64,000 nt of DNA, taken from positions 16,091-80,090 of the forward strand of contig CAZAPG010000032.1 in assembly GCA_964486935.1 (NCBI GenBank). Direction: 5' to 3'. This document shows, piece after piece, positions 51,300 to 59,071 of the stretch. Position 1 is the first letter of the stretch. Each line of letters opens with the position of its first letter. Position numbers and translations under genes: made by a program. This stretch comes from CAZAPG01 sp964486935. GTDB taxonomy: Bacteria; Chloroflexota; Anaerolineae; 4572-78; J111. The notes under the pieces are model-generated. The model searched no databases. It worked only from the letters and a program-made list of their open reading frames with translations, and was not told the DNA's origin.

Positions 51300-52556
51300 A
51301 TGACCAATACCGAACCTAAACGCGTTATTTTGCTGATGCGCACCAGCACCTACCGGGGCCAGGCTTTTTACCAGGCCGCCCAACGGCTGGGCATCGAAAT
51401 AATCCCCGGCATTGATATGCACCCGGAACTGGCCGATTACTGGCGGGTGCAGCTTGCGCTTCAGTTTGACCAGCCGGACAGGGCGGTTGAAACCATCATC
51501 GCTTTTGCCCGGCAACAGCCGGTGCGGGCGGTTTTGCCGGTGGATGACAGCGGCTCGATTATTGCCGCCAGAGCCAGCGAAGCTCTGGGGCTAACCCACA
51601 ACTCCACCGAATCGGCTTTGGCGGCCCGCAATAAATATTACATGCGCCGCCTGTTTGCGGCGGGCGGCGTGCCTTCGCCCAATTTTCAACGCTTTGAATT
51701 GGCGGATGACCCGGCCCAAATTGCCGGGCAGGTTGGCTACCCCTGCGTGCTCAAGCCGCTGCTGCTTTCCGGCAGCCGGGGCGTTATCCGGGCCAACACC
51801 CCCGCCGAGTTTGTGGACGCCTTTGGCTGGCTGCGGCGCTACCTGGGTTCGATGAGCCGCGAGCCTGGCTCGACCCAGATTTTGGCGGAAGATTTTATCC
51901 CCGGCTTTGAAGTGGCCCTGGAGGGTCTCATCCACCGGGGCCGGCTGCGGGTGCTGGCCCTGTTCGATAAGCCCGACCCGCTGGACGGCCCCTTTTTTGA
52001 AGAGACTATTTACGTAACGCCCTCTCGCCTGCCGGCCCGCGCCCAAAAGGCCATTGCCGCCTGCGCCGAGCAGGCCGCCGCCGCCCTGGGGTTGCGCCAC
52101 GGCCCGGTTCACGCCGAATTGCGGGTCAACAACAGCGGCCCGTGGCTGGTGGAAATGGCCGGACGCTCCATTGGCGGGCTGTGCTCGCAAACGCTGAATT
52201 TTGGGCTGGAAGGGGTCTCGCTGGAGGAGTTGATTTTACGCCAGGCCGTGGGGCTGGATATCGACTCATTTGCCCGCGAGCCGCAGGCCAGGGGCGTAAT
52301 GATGATTCCCATCCCAGGGGAGGGGATTTTTAAGGGGGTTAGCGGCCTGGAGGCGGCCAGGGCCACGCCGGGGGTGGCGTCTGTTGAGATTACGGCCAGG
52401 GTTAATTACCCCATTAAGCCGCTGCCCGCCGGCGATAGTTACCTGGGCTTTATTTTTGCCAAAGGAGAAGAGCCGGCGCAGGTAGAAGCCGCGTTGCGCC
52501 AGGCTCACCGGCAGCTTGTCTTTAAAATAGAAGAGCTGCTGCCGGTATTGGGTTGA
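51300..52556 (+). CDS. ATP-grasp domain carboxylate-amine ligase-like protein
   Basis: 418 residues from MTNTEPKRVILLMRTSTYRG. ATP-grasp fold: N-terminal preATP-grasp region (VRAVLPVDDSGSIIAARASEALG), lysines in NKYYMRRLFAAGGVPSP and YPCVLKPLLLSGSRGVI, then VEDFIPGFEVALEGLI-type lid and the metal-binding Glu/Asn in HAELRVNNSGPWLVEMAGRSIGG. The C-terminal part resembles the dapdiamide/L-amino acid ligase group and BL00235-like dipeptide ligases. It would join a carboxylate to an amine with ATP; substrates unknown. 47 bases after the molybdopterin-domain gene. Confidence 0.85.
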   Translation: MTNTEPKRVILLMRTSTYRGQAFYQAAQRLGIEIIPGIDMHPELADYWRVQLALQFDQPDRAVETIIAFARQQPVRAVLPVDDSGSIIAARASEALGLTHNSTESALAARNKYYMRRLFAAGGVPSPNFQRFELADDPAQIAGQVGYPCVLKPLLLSGSRGVIRANTPAEFVDAFGWLRRYLGSMSREPGSTQILAEDFIPGFEVALEGLIHRGRLRVLALFDKPDPLDGPFFEETIYVTPSRLPARAQKAIAACAEQAAAALGLRHGPVHAELRVNNSGPWLVEMAGRSIGGLCSQTLNFGLEGVSLEELILRQAVGLDIDSFAREPQARGVMMIPIPGEGIFKGVSGLEAARATPGVASVEITARVNYPIKPLPAGDSYLGFIFAKGEEPAQVEAALRQAHRQLVFKIEELLPVLG

Positions 52557-52566
52557 AGGGGCCGGC

Positions 52567-52908
52567 TTACTTGCGGGCCGGGCCGCCGCCCTTAACCGCC
52601 GGGCCGCCGCCTTTGCCCGCGCCGGGAGCGCCTTCGGGAGACCAGCCTTCGGGCATTTGCGCCCCCACGCCAAAGAAAAATTCTTCCATTTGCTCTACCA
52701 AAAAGTGGCGCGCCTGGGGGTCGGCCAAAACCAGGCCGTAATGATTAATCAACAAAACCTGATGCTGCACCCACATATCCCAGGCTTGCTGCGAGACATT
52801 TTCAAAAATTCGCTCGCCCAGTTCGCCGGGGAAGGGGGGTTGTTCTAAACCGGGTAGCTCCCGGCCCAGTTTAACGCATTGAACCATTCTTGCCATCGAG
52901 TTGCTCAC
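52567..52908 (-). CDS. yggX: Fe(II)-trafficking / oxidative damage protection protein YggX
   Basis: 113 residues from GTG at 52908 (AGG five bases upstream; ATG at 52896 possible). The core of about 75 residues matches YggX: VQCVKLGRELPGLEQPPFPG, ELGERIFENVSQQAWDMW, HQVLLINHYGLVLADPQARHFLVEQMEEFFFG, including the single Cys. YggX protects iron-sulfur clusters and helps iron handling in gamma-proteobacteria, where the protein is about 90 residues. Here a Gly/Pro/Lys-rich tail (GAPGAGKGGGPAVKGGGPARK split by proline) adds about 25 residues. Convergent with the ATP-grasp gene. Confidence 0.88.
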   Translation of the reverse strand: MSNSMARMVQCVKLGRELPGLEQPPFPGELGERIFENVSQQAWDMWVQHQVLLINHYGLVLADPQARHFLVEQMEEFFFGVGAQMPEGWSPEGAPGAGKGGGPAVKGGGPARK

Positions 52909-53033
52909 TTTACCTGGAAACTTTATTGATACAGAAGATACTACAAAAATTGACCCGTAAAGTCAAAAACTGGTTATCGCGCGGGTCTGCCCAAAATTTT
53001 AGCCGGACCGCGTTTTATCGAGCGCCATAAGTT

Positions 53034-53930
53034 ATGACCCTTCGCCTGATTTATTTTGGCATGACCGGCCGATTTTCGGTTGCGCCCCTGAAAGCCTTGC
53101 TAAACGCCGGGGTTGAGGTTGGCGCGGTGATTACGCCGGCCCCGCCAAACTCTCCGGCAGCCGCGCCGCGCCGCCTTGACTCGCCCCCGGCTGCGGATTT
53201 GCCGCTGCTGACTTTTAACCCGGAGCAAAATATTATTGAGTTAGCCCGGTTGCGCCACGTGCCGGTGTGGTCGGTGGGCAATTTGCGACACGCGCCAACC
53301 CTGGCCCTGCTCGGCAAGCTTCAACCCGACCTGATTGCGGTGGCCTGTTTTCCCTGCCTGTTTCCGCCCCAACTGCTGGCGCTACCGCGCTACGGCTGCC
53401 TGAACCTGCATCCCTCGCTGCTGCCGGCCTATCGCGGCCCGGAACCCCTGTTTTGGATTGCCCGCAATAACGAGCCTGTTAGCGGCGTTACCCTGCATTT
53501 TTTAGACCGGGGGATTGACAGCGGCGATATTGTGAGCCAGCTCAGTTTTGCCCGCCCCGAAGGGATGACCGGCGCTGAACTGGAGCAGCGCTGCGCCCAA
53601 GAGGGGGCCGGCCTGCTGCTAAACGCCGCGCGGCAACTGGCGGCCGGCCCGCTGCCCCGGCATCCCCAACCCGACGAAGGCGGCAGCTATTACGCCAGGC
53701 CGCGCCGGGATGATTTTATTATTCCGACAAGCTGGCCGGCGCAGCGAGCCTTTAACTTTTTGCGCGGCGCGGAAGCGTGGCCTCTGGTGATTGATACCGG
53801 CGACAGGCGGTTCCCTATTCGCATAGCTAAATCCTACGCCGGCCATCAAACCCTTGACCGGCCTTACATTCTGTTAGGCAACGAGTTGTGGGTGCAATTT
53901 CAACCGGGGGTTTTGCGGGCCGGCGTGTAA
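53034..53930 (+). CDS. Formyltransferase-fold protein related to methionyl-tRNA formyltransferase
   Basis: 298 residues. The catalytic triad region of the formyl-transferase fold is intact: Asn and His in CLNLHPSLLPAYRGPEP, Asp in LDRGIDSGDIVSQL. The start RLIYFGMTGRFSVAPLKALL fits Fmt and ArnA-like enzymes. It is shorter at the C-terminus than Fmt (about 310-315 residues) and the N-terminal region has an insertion (PAPPNSPAAAPRRLDSPPA). It may be a second, non-housekeeping formyltransferase. It is the last backbone gene before the cassette array, whose boundary is at 54104. Confidence 0.8.
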   Translation: MTLRLIYFGMTGRFSVAPLKALLNAGVEVGAVITPAPPNSPAAAPRRLDSPPAADLPLLTFNPEQNIIELARLRHVPVWSVGNLRHAPTLALLGKLQPDLIAVACFPCLFPPQLLALPRYGCLNLHPSLLPAYRGPEPLFWIARNNEPVSGVTLHFLDRGIDSGDIVSQLSFARPEGMTGAELEQRCAQEGAGLLLNAARQLAAGPLPRHPQPDEGGSYYARPRRDDFIIPTSWPAQRAFNFLRGAEAWPLVIDTGDRRFPIRIAKSYAGHQTLDRPYILLGNELWVQFQPGVLRAGV

Positions 53931-53988
53931 ACCGAGAATCCTGCAACGGATATCAGGCAGAAAAAATTCCGCATAACAACAGTGAGGG

Positions 53989-54017
53989 TATACAATCCCG
54001 AAAAAATTCTGTATAAT
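53989..54017 (+). promoter_or_regulatory. Candidate promoter reading into the cassette array
   Basis: Perfect -10 TATAAT (54012-54017) with TATACA (53989-53994; 4 of 6 to TTGACA) at 17-bp spacing. It lies outside the array, about 90 bp left of its boundary, and points into the first cassette, the position of a Pc-type promoter. Confidence 0.45.
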
Positions 54018-54103
54018 ACTGCAAAGCAGAGTCTTATTCGGAAGCGCATCAACCTAATTCGATATCACAAAAAATAAGTCCGAAAAAAATCAATCTACTA
54101 ATT

Positions 54104-54110
54104 GTTAGGT
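54104..54110 (+). other. Left boundary core site of the cassette array
   Basis: GTTAGGT fits GTTRRRY and is the reverse complement of the ACCTAAC that opens attC1, so it is the 5' core of cassette 1. Left of it there is no full attC fold: ACCTAAT at 54052-54058 is a near match but the inner arms do not pair. The left half may be an attI remnant or a secondary insertion site. Confidence 0.75.
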
Positions 54111-54211
54111 TTACCAAAGTTGGTTATAAATCGGCTAACTGTTGGAGCAATAACAGGGTTGTGAGGGTTTGTTGCTTGGCAAAAGTAATAGTCATCAAGT
54201 ATCATTTTTGT

Positions 54212-55753
54212 ATGAAAAGTTTTTTATTAACCATTCTGGTTAGCTTAATTTTCCTCTTGGGTTTAGCTTCATTCACGGCAACCGCTGCATTCTCTCGCGC
54301 ATCTGCACCAACCGTAACGCCAACTACAACGCCTATTCCAACCCCACCTCTACCAAGCTTATCTGCTCCCATATCTTCATCCGTGCAAATATCCCGTAAT
54401 CTTTCGGTAGCTTTATCAGAAATAGAACAGACTCGTTTTACTAATGTAGATACAATTGCTTATCTCCAATGGGGTACTGTCTACACACACAATTTGTCTA
54501 CTCAAAAAACAGATTTGCTTATCGACTCAGGTGATGTTAATTCATTTGATTGGTCAGCCTCTCAGCAACAATTTGTGGTTGTGCAAAATGGTCATTTACA
54601 TTTATTGGATGTAAACGGTGCTTTAATTGAAAACCTATCCAAAGTTTTGCCTCCTATTCACCCTGGCCCTGAGTTTGTCGGGGCTTGTTTTTGGAATACA
54701 ATGACCGAAAACGATAATCTATCAGAATATGTTAAGTGGGTTCGTTGGAATCCTGAAAGCCCTAACATTATTTTCGGCGCAGCCAATATTGACGATTATA
54801 TTACCCATCATTGTGGTCCTAAAATTTGGTCTGTCAACCTCCAAGCAAACCAAGTAAATGAAATAGGGTGGTTTACCGGCTATAATCCTAAACCACAGTG
54901 GTTAAATAAAGATTTACTTTTGCTTTATTATTACACAGGTGGAGGCTCACATCAGGATTATGTAATCAATATTTCAACTAATGAAACGATTTTCAGATTT
55001 GGAGGCTATGCTGGCTTTACTCAAGCTTCGGTTAGTGGAACTCGTTTGGTTAGCACTTCTGAACAACCGGGTGAGGTTCAAGTTTGGAATATTTCCCCAG
55101 AAGTTGAATTACTACGCAGGGAGTCTTTGCCACCGGGTACTTTAGCTTATCATAGTGCTTGGTCACCAGATGAACGCTATATTGCGATAAGTCAAGAGGA
55201 AAGATTACTTGATAGTCCGATAGAAAATGAGACTGTCGTAACTTTCTTTGTGTTTGACCTGGAAGTAAACCAAAAGTGGCAACTTGATTATCGGTTTTCT
55301 GAATACATATACCCAACCTGGTTTCCAGACAGAAATGAAATTCTGATTTTTCGTCCAAATGAGGAAGGCACAAGTATTTACATCGCTAATCCTGGAGACC
55401 AATCGCTAACATTTTTAAGAGCTATTCCTCAAACCCGTCTTGTCCCGATTGTTTGGAGTTCAACTAACCGCTATCTTGTTCTGGTTGGACGCGAAGAAGA
55501 AAGTCGAAGCATTTGGCTATGGAATAAAGATACTGCCGGAACGCCTTTCTTACTGTATGAGTCAAATACTCCTGATAACGTTAATGAGTTTAGGAACATT
55601 TCATGGTCGTCGGATGATATGTGGCTTGTATTTGCGGAAAGGTCTGGAGCAATACTTCCAGAGATAGGGGGTACAAATATCGCTTTACGGGCGTTGCATA
55701 TACCCACAGGGCAACAACATCAAATTGCAGTTTGGGAAGTACCAAAGCAGTAA
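54212..55753 (+). CDS. Cassette 1: exported beta-propeller (TolB/WD40-like) protein
   Basis: 513 residues from MKSFLLTILVSLIFLLGLAS, a clear signal peptide; a GTG start 51 bases upstream would place polar residues ahead of it and is less likely. No Cys lipobox, so perhaps secreted or anchored by the uncleaved helix. A short Thr/Pro linker (PTVTPTTTPIPTPPLP) precedes several propeller-like blades with repeated W-S-pattern strands: NSFDWSASQQQFVVV, YHSAWSPDERYIAIS, YPTWFPDRNEILIF, VPIVWSSTNRYLVLV, NISWSSDDMWLVFA. Probably a binding protein; ligand unknown. AT-rich codon use unlike the preceding backbone gene. Followed 20 bases later by attC1. Confidence 0.75.
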   Translation: MKSFLLTILVSLIFLLGLASFTATAAFSRASAPTVTPTTTPIPTPPLPSLSAPISSSVQISRNLSVALSEIEQTRFTNVDTIAYLQWGTVYTHNLSTQKTDLLIDSGDVNSFDWSASQQQFVVVQNGHLHLLDVNGALIENLSKVLPPIHPGPEFVGACFWNTMTENDNLSEYVKWVRWNPESPNIIFGAANIDDYITHHCGPKIWSVNLQANQVNEIGWFTGYNPKPQWLNKDLLLLYYYTGGGSHQDYVINISTNETIFRFGGYAGFTQASVSGTRLVSTSEQPGEVQVWNISPEVELLRRESLPPGTLAYHSAWSPDERYIAISQEERLLDSPIENETVVTFFVFDLEVNQKWQLDYRFSEYIYPTWFPDRNEILIFRPNEEGTSIYIANPGDQSLTFLRAIPQTRLVPIVWSSTNRYLVLVGREEESRSIWLWNKDTAGTPFLLYESNTPDNVNEFRNISWSSDDMWLVFAERSGAILPEIGGTNIALRALHIPTGQQHQIAVWEVPKQ

Positions 55754-55772
55754 GTAAATGTAAAAAGGGTAA

Positions 55773-55896
55773 ACCTAACAAGCGTTTCAACCCGACTTGC
55801 TACCGCGGCGTTTATCGACCACAGTTTGCTGGCGGTGTTGGTGGTCAGTGGGTCTCATCTTGCCAGCCCGCAAGCGGGTTAAACGCAGCGTTAGCC
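55773..55896 (+). other. attC1 recombination site
   Basis: 124 bp. Inverse core ACCTAAC (55773-55779), core GTTAGCC (55890-55896). Outer arms pair as CGTTTCAACCCG-ACTTGC on the left with GCAAG-CGGGTTAAACG on the right, leaving the unpaired extra base typical of attC folds. Confidence 0.92.
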
Positions 55897-55926
55897 AGCC
55901 AAAAAATTGCGAAATAAGGAGAGATA

Positions 55927-56868
55927 ATGCCAGATATACCCAACACGACACCGTTAGGTTATGTAGGAATACTTGCCTTAGCTTTTGGGATTTTTCTCAT
56001 CTTGGCAGGTTTAGGAATTATTAATTTTCGGCAAATTGATGTCAAACCTGGTCCGAAAACTTGGGGTTTTGGTATTTTTATCACTTTATTGGGTATAATA
56101 TTTTTATTGCCCAATATTATCGTGGAACTTTCTCAATTTTCTACACCGACACCTACGGCCGCAGTTGCAGCTATATCAACAGATACCCCTATTGCGCCAA
56201 CCGAATCATCAACTGAAGAAATTTCTGATACTACTGCTCCAGAATCTGAACCTGATACCCCAACATCTGAACCAGCTACCGAAACTCCAATTCTTCCTAC
56301 TAATACCTTTACTCCAAGACCTGCCACTGATACACCAACACCTGAACCAACTGCTACCCCCGCGCAGACAAGTACACCAACGTCCACATCTACCCCAAGA
56401 CCAACAAACACTTCACCTGCACCAACACTTACCCCGACACCACAATTGTTAACTATGAGACCCGGATGTGGTGATACTTACGTTGTTGCTTCGAACGCAC
56501 CAATTAAACTTCAATATGGAGGATGGGAAACAAAGGGATTAGAAATAGCACAAAACCAAGCAGATCATCTGACTGTTACCTTAATCTTGAATGGTGAGGT
56601 TATACCTGGTCAACGGCAACCTCTAGGGCCATTTAACACCTTGTATCCTGGATCATCATGTGGAAGTGCAGATATTGAAAATGCGTTTGGGGATTACTCA
56701 ATAGCATATATAAACTCACTCGACCCAGGAGAATATTCGGCTGAGGTAGTCTATTCATTTGATGAGCAGGTGATTGACGGTTACGACAGGGATGGTGACG
56801 GCAATCTCGACACCTACGGTCCTGGAGAAGCTCATCGTCTTGGGTTTACAATCATCGCAGAACCGTAA
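55927..56868 (+). CDS. Cassette 2: membrane protein with Thr/Pro linker and unknown outer domain
   Basis: 313 residues, strong AAGGAGAG ribosome site just after attC1. Two membrane helices (about 8-32 GYVGILALAFGIFLILAGLG; about 43-65 WGFGIFITLLGIIFLLP), then a Thr/Pro/Glu-rich linker (about 75-175) similar in style to the backbone lipoproteins, then a C-terminal domain (about 178-313; MRPGCGDTYVVASNAPIKL, SLDPGEYSAEVVYSF, and the Asp-rich DGYDRDGDGNLDTYG, which could bind Ca2+). Two Cys in the outer domain could form a disulfide. No function recognised. Confidence 0.7.
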   Translation: MPDIPNTTPLGYVGILALAFGIFLILAGLGIINFRQIDVKPGPKTWGFGIFITLLGIIFLLPNIIVELSQFSTPTPTAAVAAISTDTPIAPTESSTEEISDTTAPESEPDTPTSEPATETPILPTNTFTPRPATDTPTPEPTATPAQTSTPTSTSTPRPTNTSPAPTLTPTPQLLTMRPGCGDTYVVASNAPIKLQYGGWETKGLEIAQNQADHLTVTLILNGEVIPGQRQPLGPFNTLYPGSSCGSADIENAFGDYSIAYINSLDPGEYSAEVVYSFDEQVIDGYDRDGDGNLDTYGPGEAHRLGFTIIAEP

Positions 56869-56902
56869 AGACAAAGAAGGTTATATTACATAAGGTGATG
56901 CT

Positions 56903-57092
56903 GGCTAACAAATCGTTGCAAGCGACCGCCCAACCTTCGCTCAAATTCGATGGGGTGTTGCCTGCGGAGTTGGTTGAAATTCAGGGTGGTTTTGCTGGCA
57001 AAGTTGGTGTAAAATCAAACAGGTGTTTGTCACTCCGACCAAGCCGTCCCCCGGTCGAGCCATCGGGCGGCGCTTGAACTTTATCGTTAGCG
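56903..57092 (+). other. attC2 recombination site
   Basis: 190 bp, the longest here. GGCTAAC (56903-56909) to GTTAGCG (57086-57092). Arms CAAGCGACCGCCC (left) and, reverse-complemented right, CAAGCGCCGCCC show one unpaired A. A 60-codon frame inside it is just the folded site. Confidence 0.88.
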
Positions 57093-57164
57093 GGCCGAAT
57101 ATCAGCAACATCTAATCGTATTTTCACGATAGCGCCTCAAATATAAATTTCTAAACAGGATATT

Positions 57165-57743
57165 ATGGTAAACTGGTCGGCATTTCTGGGGGCATCTGCT
57201 GGTGTTATTATTACCTTTGTTGTTCTCGTCGGTGGTTTTTGGGCTTGGGATGAAATAGTCCGTCGGAGAGAAGCTAAGGCTCAACCGCCAAAAGTGCCGA
57301 CTGTTGATGATATTCTCGAAAGCCAAATAGAAGAACATATCTTAGCCAATTTTTTTGCCTTATTTCCAGGTTGGAAGGTCTATGATAATAAGAACAGTGG
57401 ATTTGAAGAAGGTAGTAAACCGACTGGGGCTTATCTTCATACGGAAGCTGGTCAAATAGATATTTTATGCTTAGACACCAATGAAAATTTTGTTGTCGTA
57501 GAATTAAAAAGAAGTAAAGCTCCTGATAGGGTGGTTGCCCAAGTGGATAGATATATCGCTTGGGTAGAAAAGAATTTAGCGGCGCCAGGTCAAGATGTAA
57601 GTGGATTGATTATTGCTAATTCGGTTGATAGAAGGTTAGCTTATACGTTGTCTCGTAGGCCCAATATTAATTTTTGGTCGTATAATTGGTCAATAGATTT
57701 CGATAAAATGCTATTGAGCGGATTCTTCAAAAAGATATATTAA
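57165..57743 (+). CDS. Cassette 3: membrane-anchored NucS/DUF91-like nuclease
   Basis: 192 residues, AGGA before the ATG. One N-terminal membrane helix (about 6-28, FLGASAGVIITFVVLVGGFW) and a basic segment, then a PD-(D/E)XK-type domain: TEAGQIDILCLD (Asp), FVVVELKRSKA (Glu-x-Lys), QVDRYIAWVEKNL and VSGLIIAN. This order and the QxxRYxxWV pattern match the C-terminal catalytic domain of EndoMS/NucS. The mismatch-binding N-terminal domain of NucS is missing and replaced by the membrane anchor, so a membrane-tethered DNase against incoming DNA is an attractive but unproved role. Confidence 0.78.
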   Translation: MVNWSAFLGASAGVIITFVVLVGGFWAWDEIVRRREAKAQPPKVPTVDDILESQIEEHILANFFALFPGWKVYDNKNSGFEEGSKPTGAYLHTEAGQIDILCLDTNENFVVVELKRSKAPDRVVAQVDRYIAWVEKNLAAPGQDVSGLIIANSVDRRLAYTLSRRPNINFWSYNWSIDFDKMLLSGFFKKIY

Positions 57744-57806
57744 AATGAATTATAATAGAATGGTGTCAGCACGGGCATTCAAGAGTATCTGGCCACCCAA
57801 AATGCC

Positions 57807-57993
57807 CGCTAACAAACCCATTGCAGGCGAGCGCCCAAGCTGCTTTTTTACGAAGGGGTGTCAAATTGAGACTGGTTTTGCCGGTCAAGTGGATGTACAA
57901 TCAGGGTGTCTTTGCTGGTGGGGTGGTGTCACATGCAAGGCATCACTTTTAGGCCAGGATTCGTCGTGCGCCGCCTGAATGGGAGCGTTAGCT
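57807..57993 (+). other. attC3 recombination site
   Basis: 187 bp. CGCTAAC (57807-57813) to GTTAGCT (57987-57993). Left arm CCCATTGCAGGCGAGCGC against right arm (reverse complement) CCCATTCAGGCGGCGC, with two unpaired bases. Confidence 0.88.
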
Positions 57994-58040
57994 GGGCAAA
58001 TCACTCTCGACAAATCATATGGTAGAAATTAGTCTCTCAT

Positions 58041-58829
58041 ATGCCAATTACTGAACTAATCAAAAATTTAGCCAGTATTATAGCTCTAGTCATAGGTATC
58101 ACCTATATCATAGGTGGTCTAATCGTCAACCTTTACCTAACCCGGTATGGTGTGACAGAATATCAAATCCTGCGTGTTAAATTTTTGGTTGTGGGTCTGG
58201 TTTATATAGCAAATGCTATTTCAATTTTTGCATTAGCAGCCACTCCAGCTATCTTTTTGATTGCAATAAATCAATTCCTGCAACAAGGTCTTTTTGTGGT
58301 TTCGCTTATATCATCTGTTTTGCTTTTGTGGTTATGGGCTAAATCGATTGATACAAACAAAAAACCCAAATTTAGACCATGGCGAATTTGGGTTGCATTA
58401 GGTACATTGTCATCAATATTCCCGTTAGTTGCGATAATACGCTTGGCAATTACAGGGTTAGTTGATATTTATTCTTGGTTTCTCTCTGTAGAAGCCATTC
58501 TTGCCGGCGTTTTAACTATTATTGGGCAAGTATATTATTATGCTCGTTACTTGTATGGACGACCCAATTTAGTTCTGGGTGCATCTGATCCCGTTGGAAT
58601 GGGAACACCAGTTAATGTGCAATTAGCGGGTGAAGAAAAAAATATGAGTTATCTACAGAATTTGGGTGTTCCATTTATCCAGGCTAATGTAACTGATGAA
58701 GTTTTATTGTTAGACGAAACTGATAAAGAGTATATTATTGGAGTTATCACTAAAACCAGTACTCAGGCAATCAAAGTTTCAAAGGATATAATCAAAGCCA
58801 TAATCTACTTAAGCAAAACGCCCAGCTAA
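58041..58829 (+). CDS. Cassette 4: multi-pass membrane protein, unknown
   Basis: 262 residues. Five or so membrane helices in the first 175 residues (SIIALVIGITYIIGGLIVNL; FLVVGLVYIANAISIFALAA; FVVSLISSVLLLWLW; IWVALGTLSSIFPLVAIIRL; VEAILAGVLTIIGQVYYYA), then a soluble C-terminal domain of about 85 residues (VNVQLAGEEKNMSYLQNLGV, VLLLDETDKEYIIGVI). The domain arrangement is like small membrane effectors, but I recognise no family. The stop codon lies inside the first bases of attC4. Confidence 0.65.
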   Translation: MPITELIKNLASIIALVIGITYIIGGLIVNLYLTRYGVTEYQILRVKFLVVGLVYIANAISIFALAATPAIFLIAINQFLQQGLFVVSLISSVLLLWLWAKSIDTNKKPKFRPWRIWVALGTLSSIFPLVAIIRLAITGLVDIYSWFLSVEAILAGVLTIIGQVYYYARYLYGRPNLVLGASDPVGMGTPVNVQLAGEEKNMSYLQNLGVPFIQANVTDEVLLLDETDKEYIIGVITKTSTQAIKVSKDIIKAIIYLSKTPS

Positions 58830-58951
58830 CAAACCGCATGCAGCCGAATTGCTAATCGTGGCTTTTATTGGAAGTAGCTTCGGCCACAACCGTATTGGCG
58901 ATTGTGGGTAACGTCGCTAACCCGCAATCGTCTGATGCGGAGGCGTTAGCG
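58824..58951 (+). other. attC4 recombination site
   Basis: 128 bp. AGCTAAC (58824-58830) to GTTAGCG (58945-58951). Left arm CCGCATGCAG, right arm (reverse complement) CCGCATCAGACG, then ATTGC pairing. It overlaps the end of the preceding gene by 6 bases. Confidence 0.9.
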
Positions 58952-59003
58952 AGACTGATTGTAGCTCCTGAAAAATCCAACCTTAAAAATCTCTTTTTGG
59001 GGG

Positions 59004-59032
59004 TTGACACAATCACGAATACGTGATACTAT
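59004..59032 (+). promoter_or_regulatory. Cassette 5 promoter
   Basis: Perfect -35 TTGACA (59004-59009) and TACTAT (59027-59032) at 17 bp, or GATACT at 15 bp. It drives the metallopeptidase-HTH pair; its spacer is filled by an operator-like palindrome. Confidence 0.75.
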
Positions 59033-59059
59033 AGAGCTAGGTTAATCACTAATTCGTGA
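59013..59059 (+). promoter_or_regulatory. Twin operator-like palindromes in the cassette 5 promoter
   Basis: TCACGAATACGTGA (59013-59026) lies between -35 and -10; TCACTAATTCGTGA (59046-59059) lies just before the ribosome site. Consensus AATCACkAATwCGTGA. Centres are 33 bp apart, about three helical turns, so two dimers could sit on one face of the DNA. Likely autoregulation by the cassette's HTH protein. Confidence 0.75.
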
Positions 59060-59071
59060 CAGGAAACAAAA

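Noticed and set aside
52001..52100. Possible second core-like GTTRRRY motifs in backbone genes
   Set aside because: Seven-base matches occur by chance; none has a partner inverse core with pairing arms.
53051..54160. Search for an intI gene left of the array
   Set aside because: No frame shows a tyrosine recombinase core (Arg-HxxR-Tyr) on either strand; only the formyltransferase and AT-rich non-coding sequence are present.
55621..56024. Two overlapping frames of 98 and 75 codons around attC1
   Set aside because: They run through the propeller gene end, attC1 and the cassette 2 start in wrong frames.
56895..57077. 60-codon frame starting MMLANKSLQATAQPSLK
   Set aside because: Lies within attC2; the open frame is a by-product of the folded recombination site.
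57745..57978. 77-codon frame after the NucS-like gene
   Set aside because: Almost entirely inside attC3, no ribosome site and no family resemblance.
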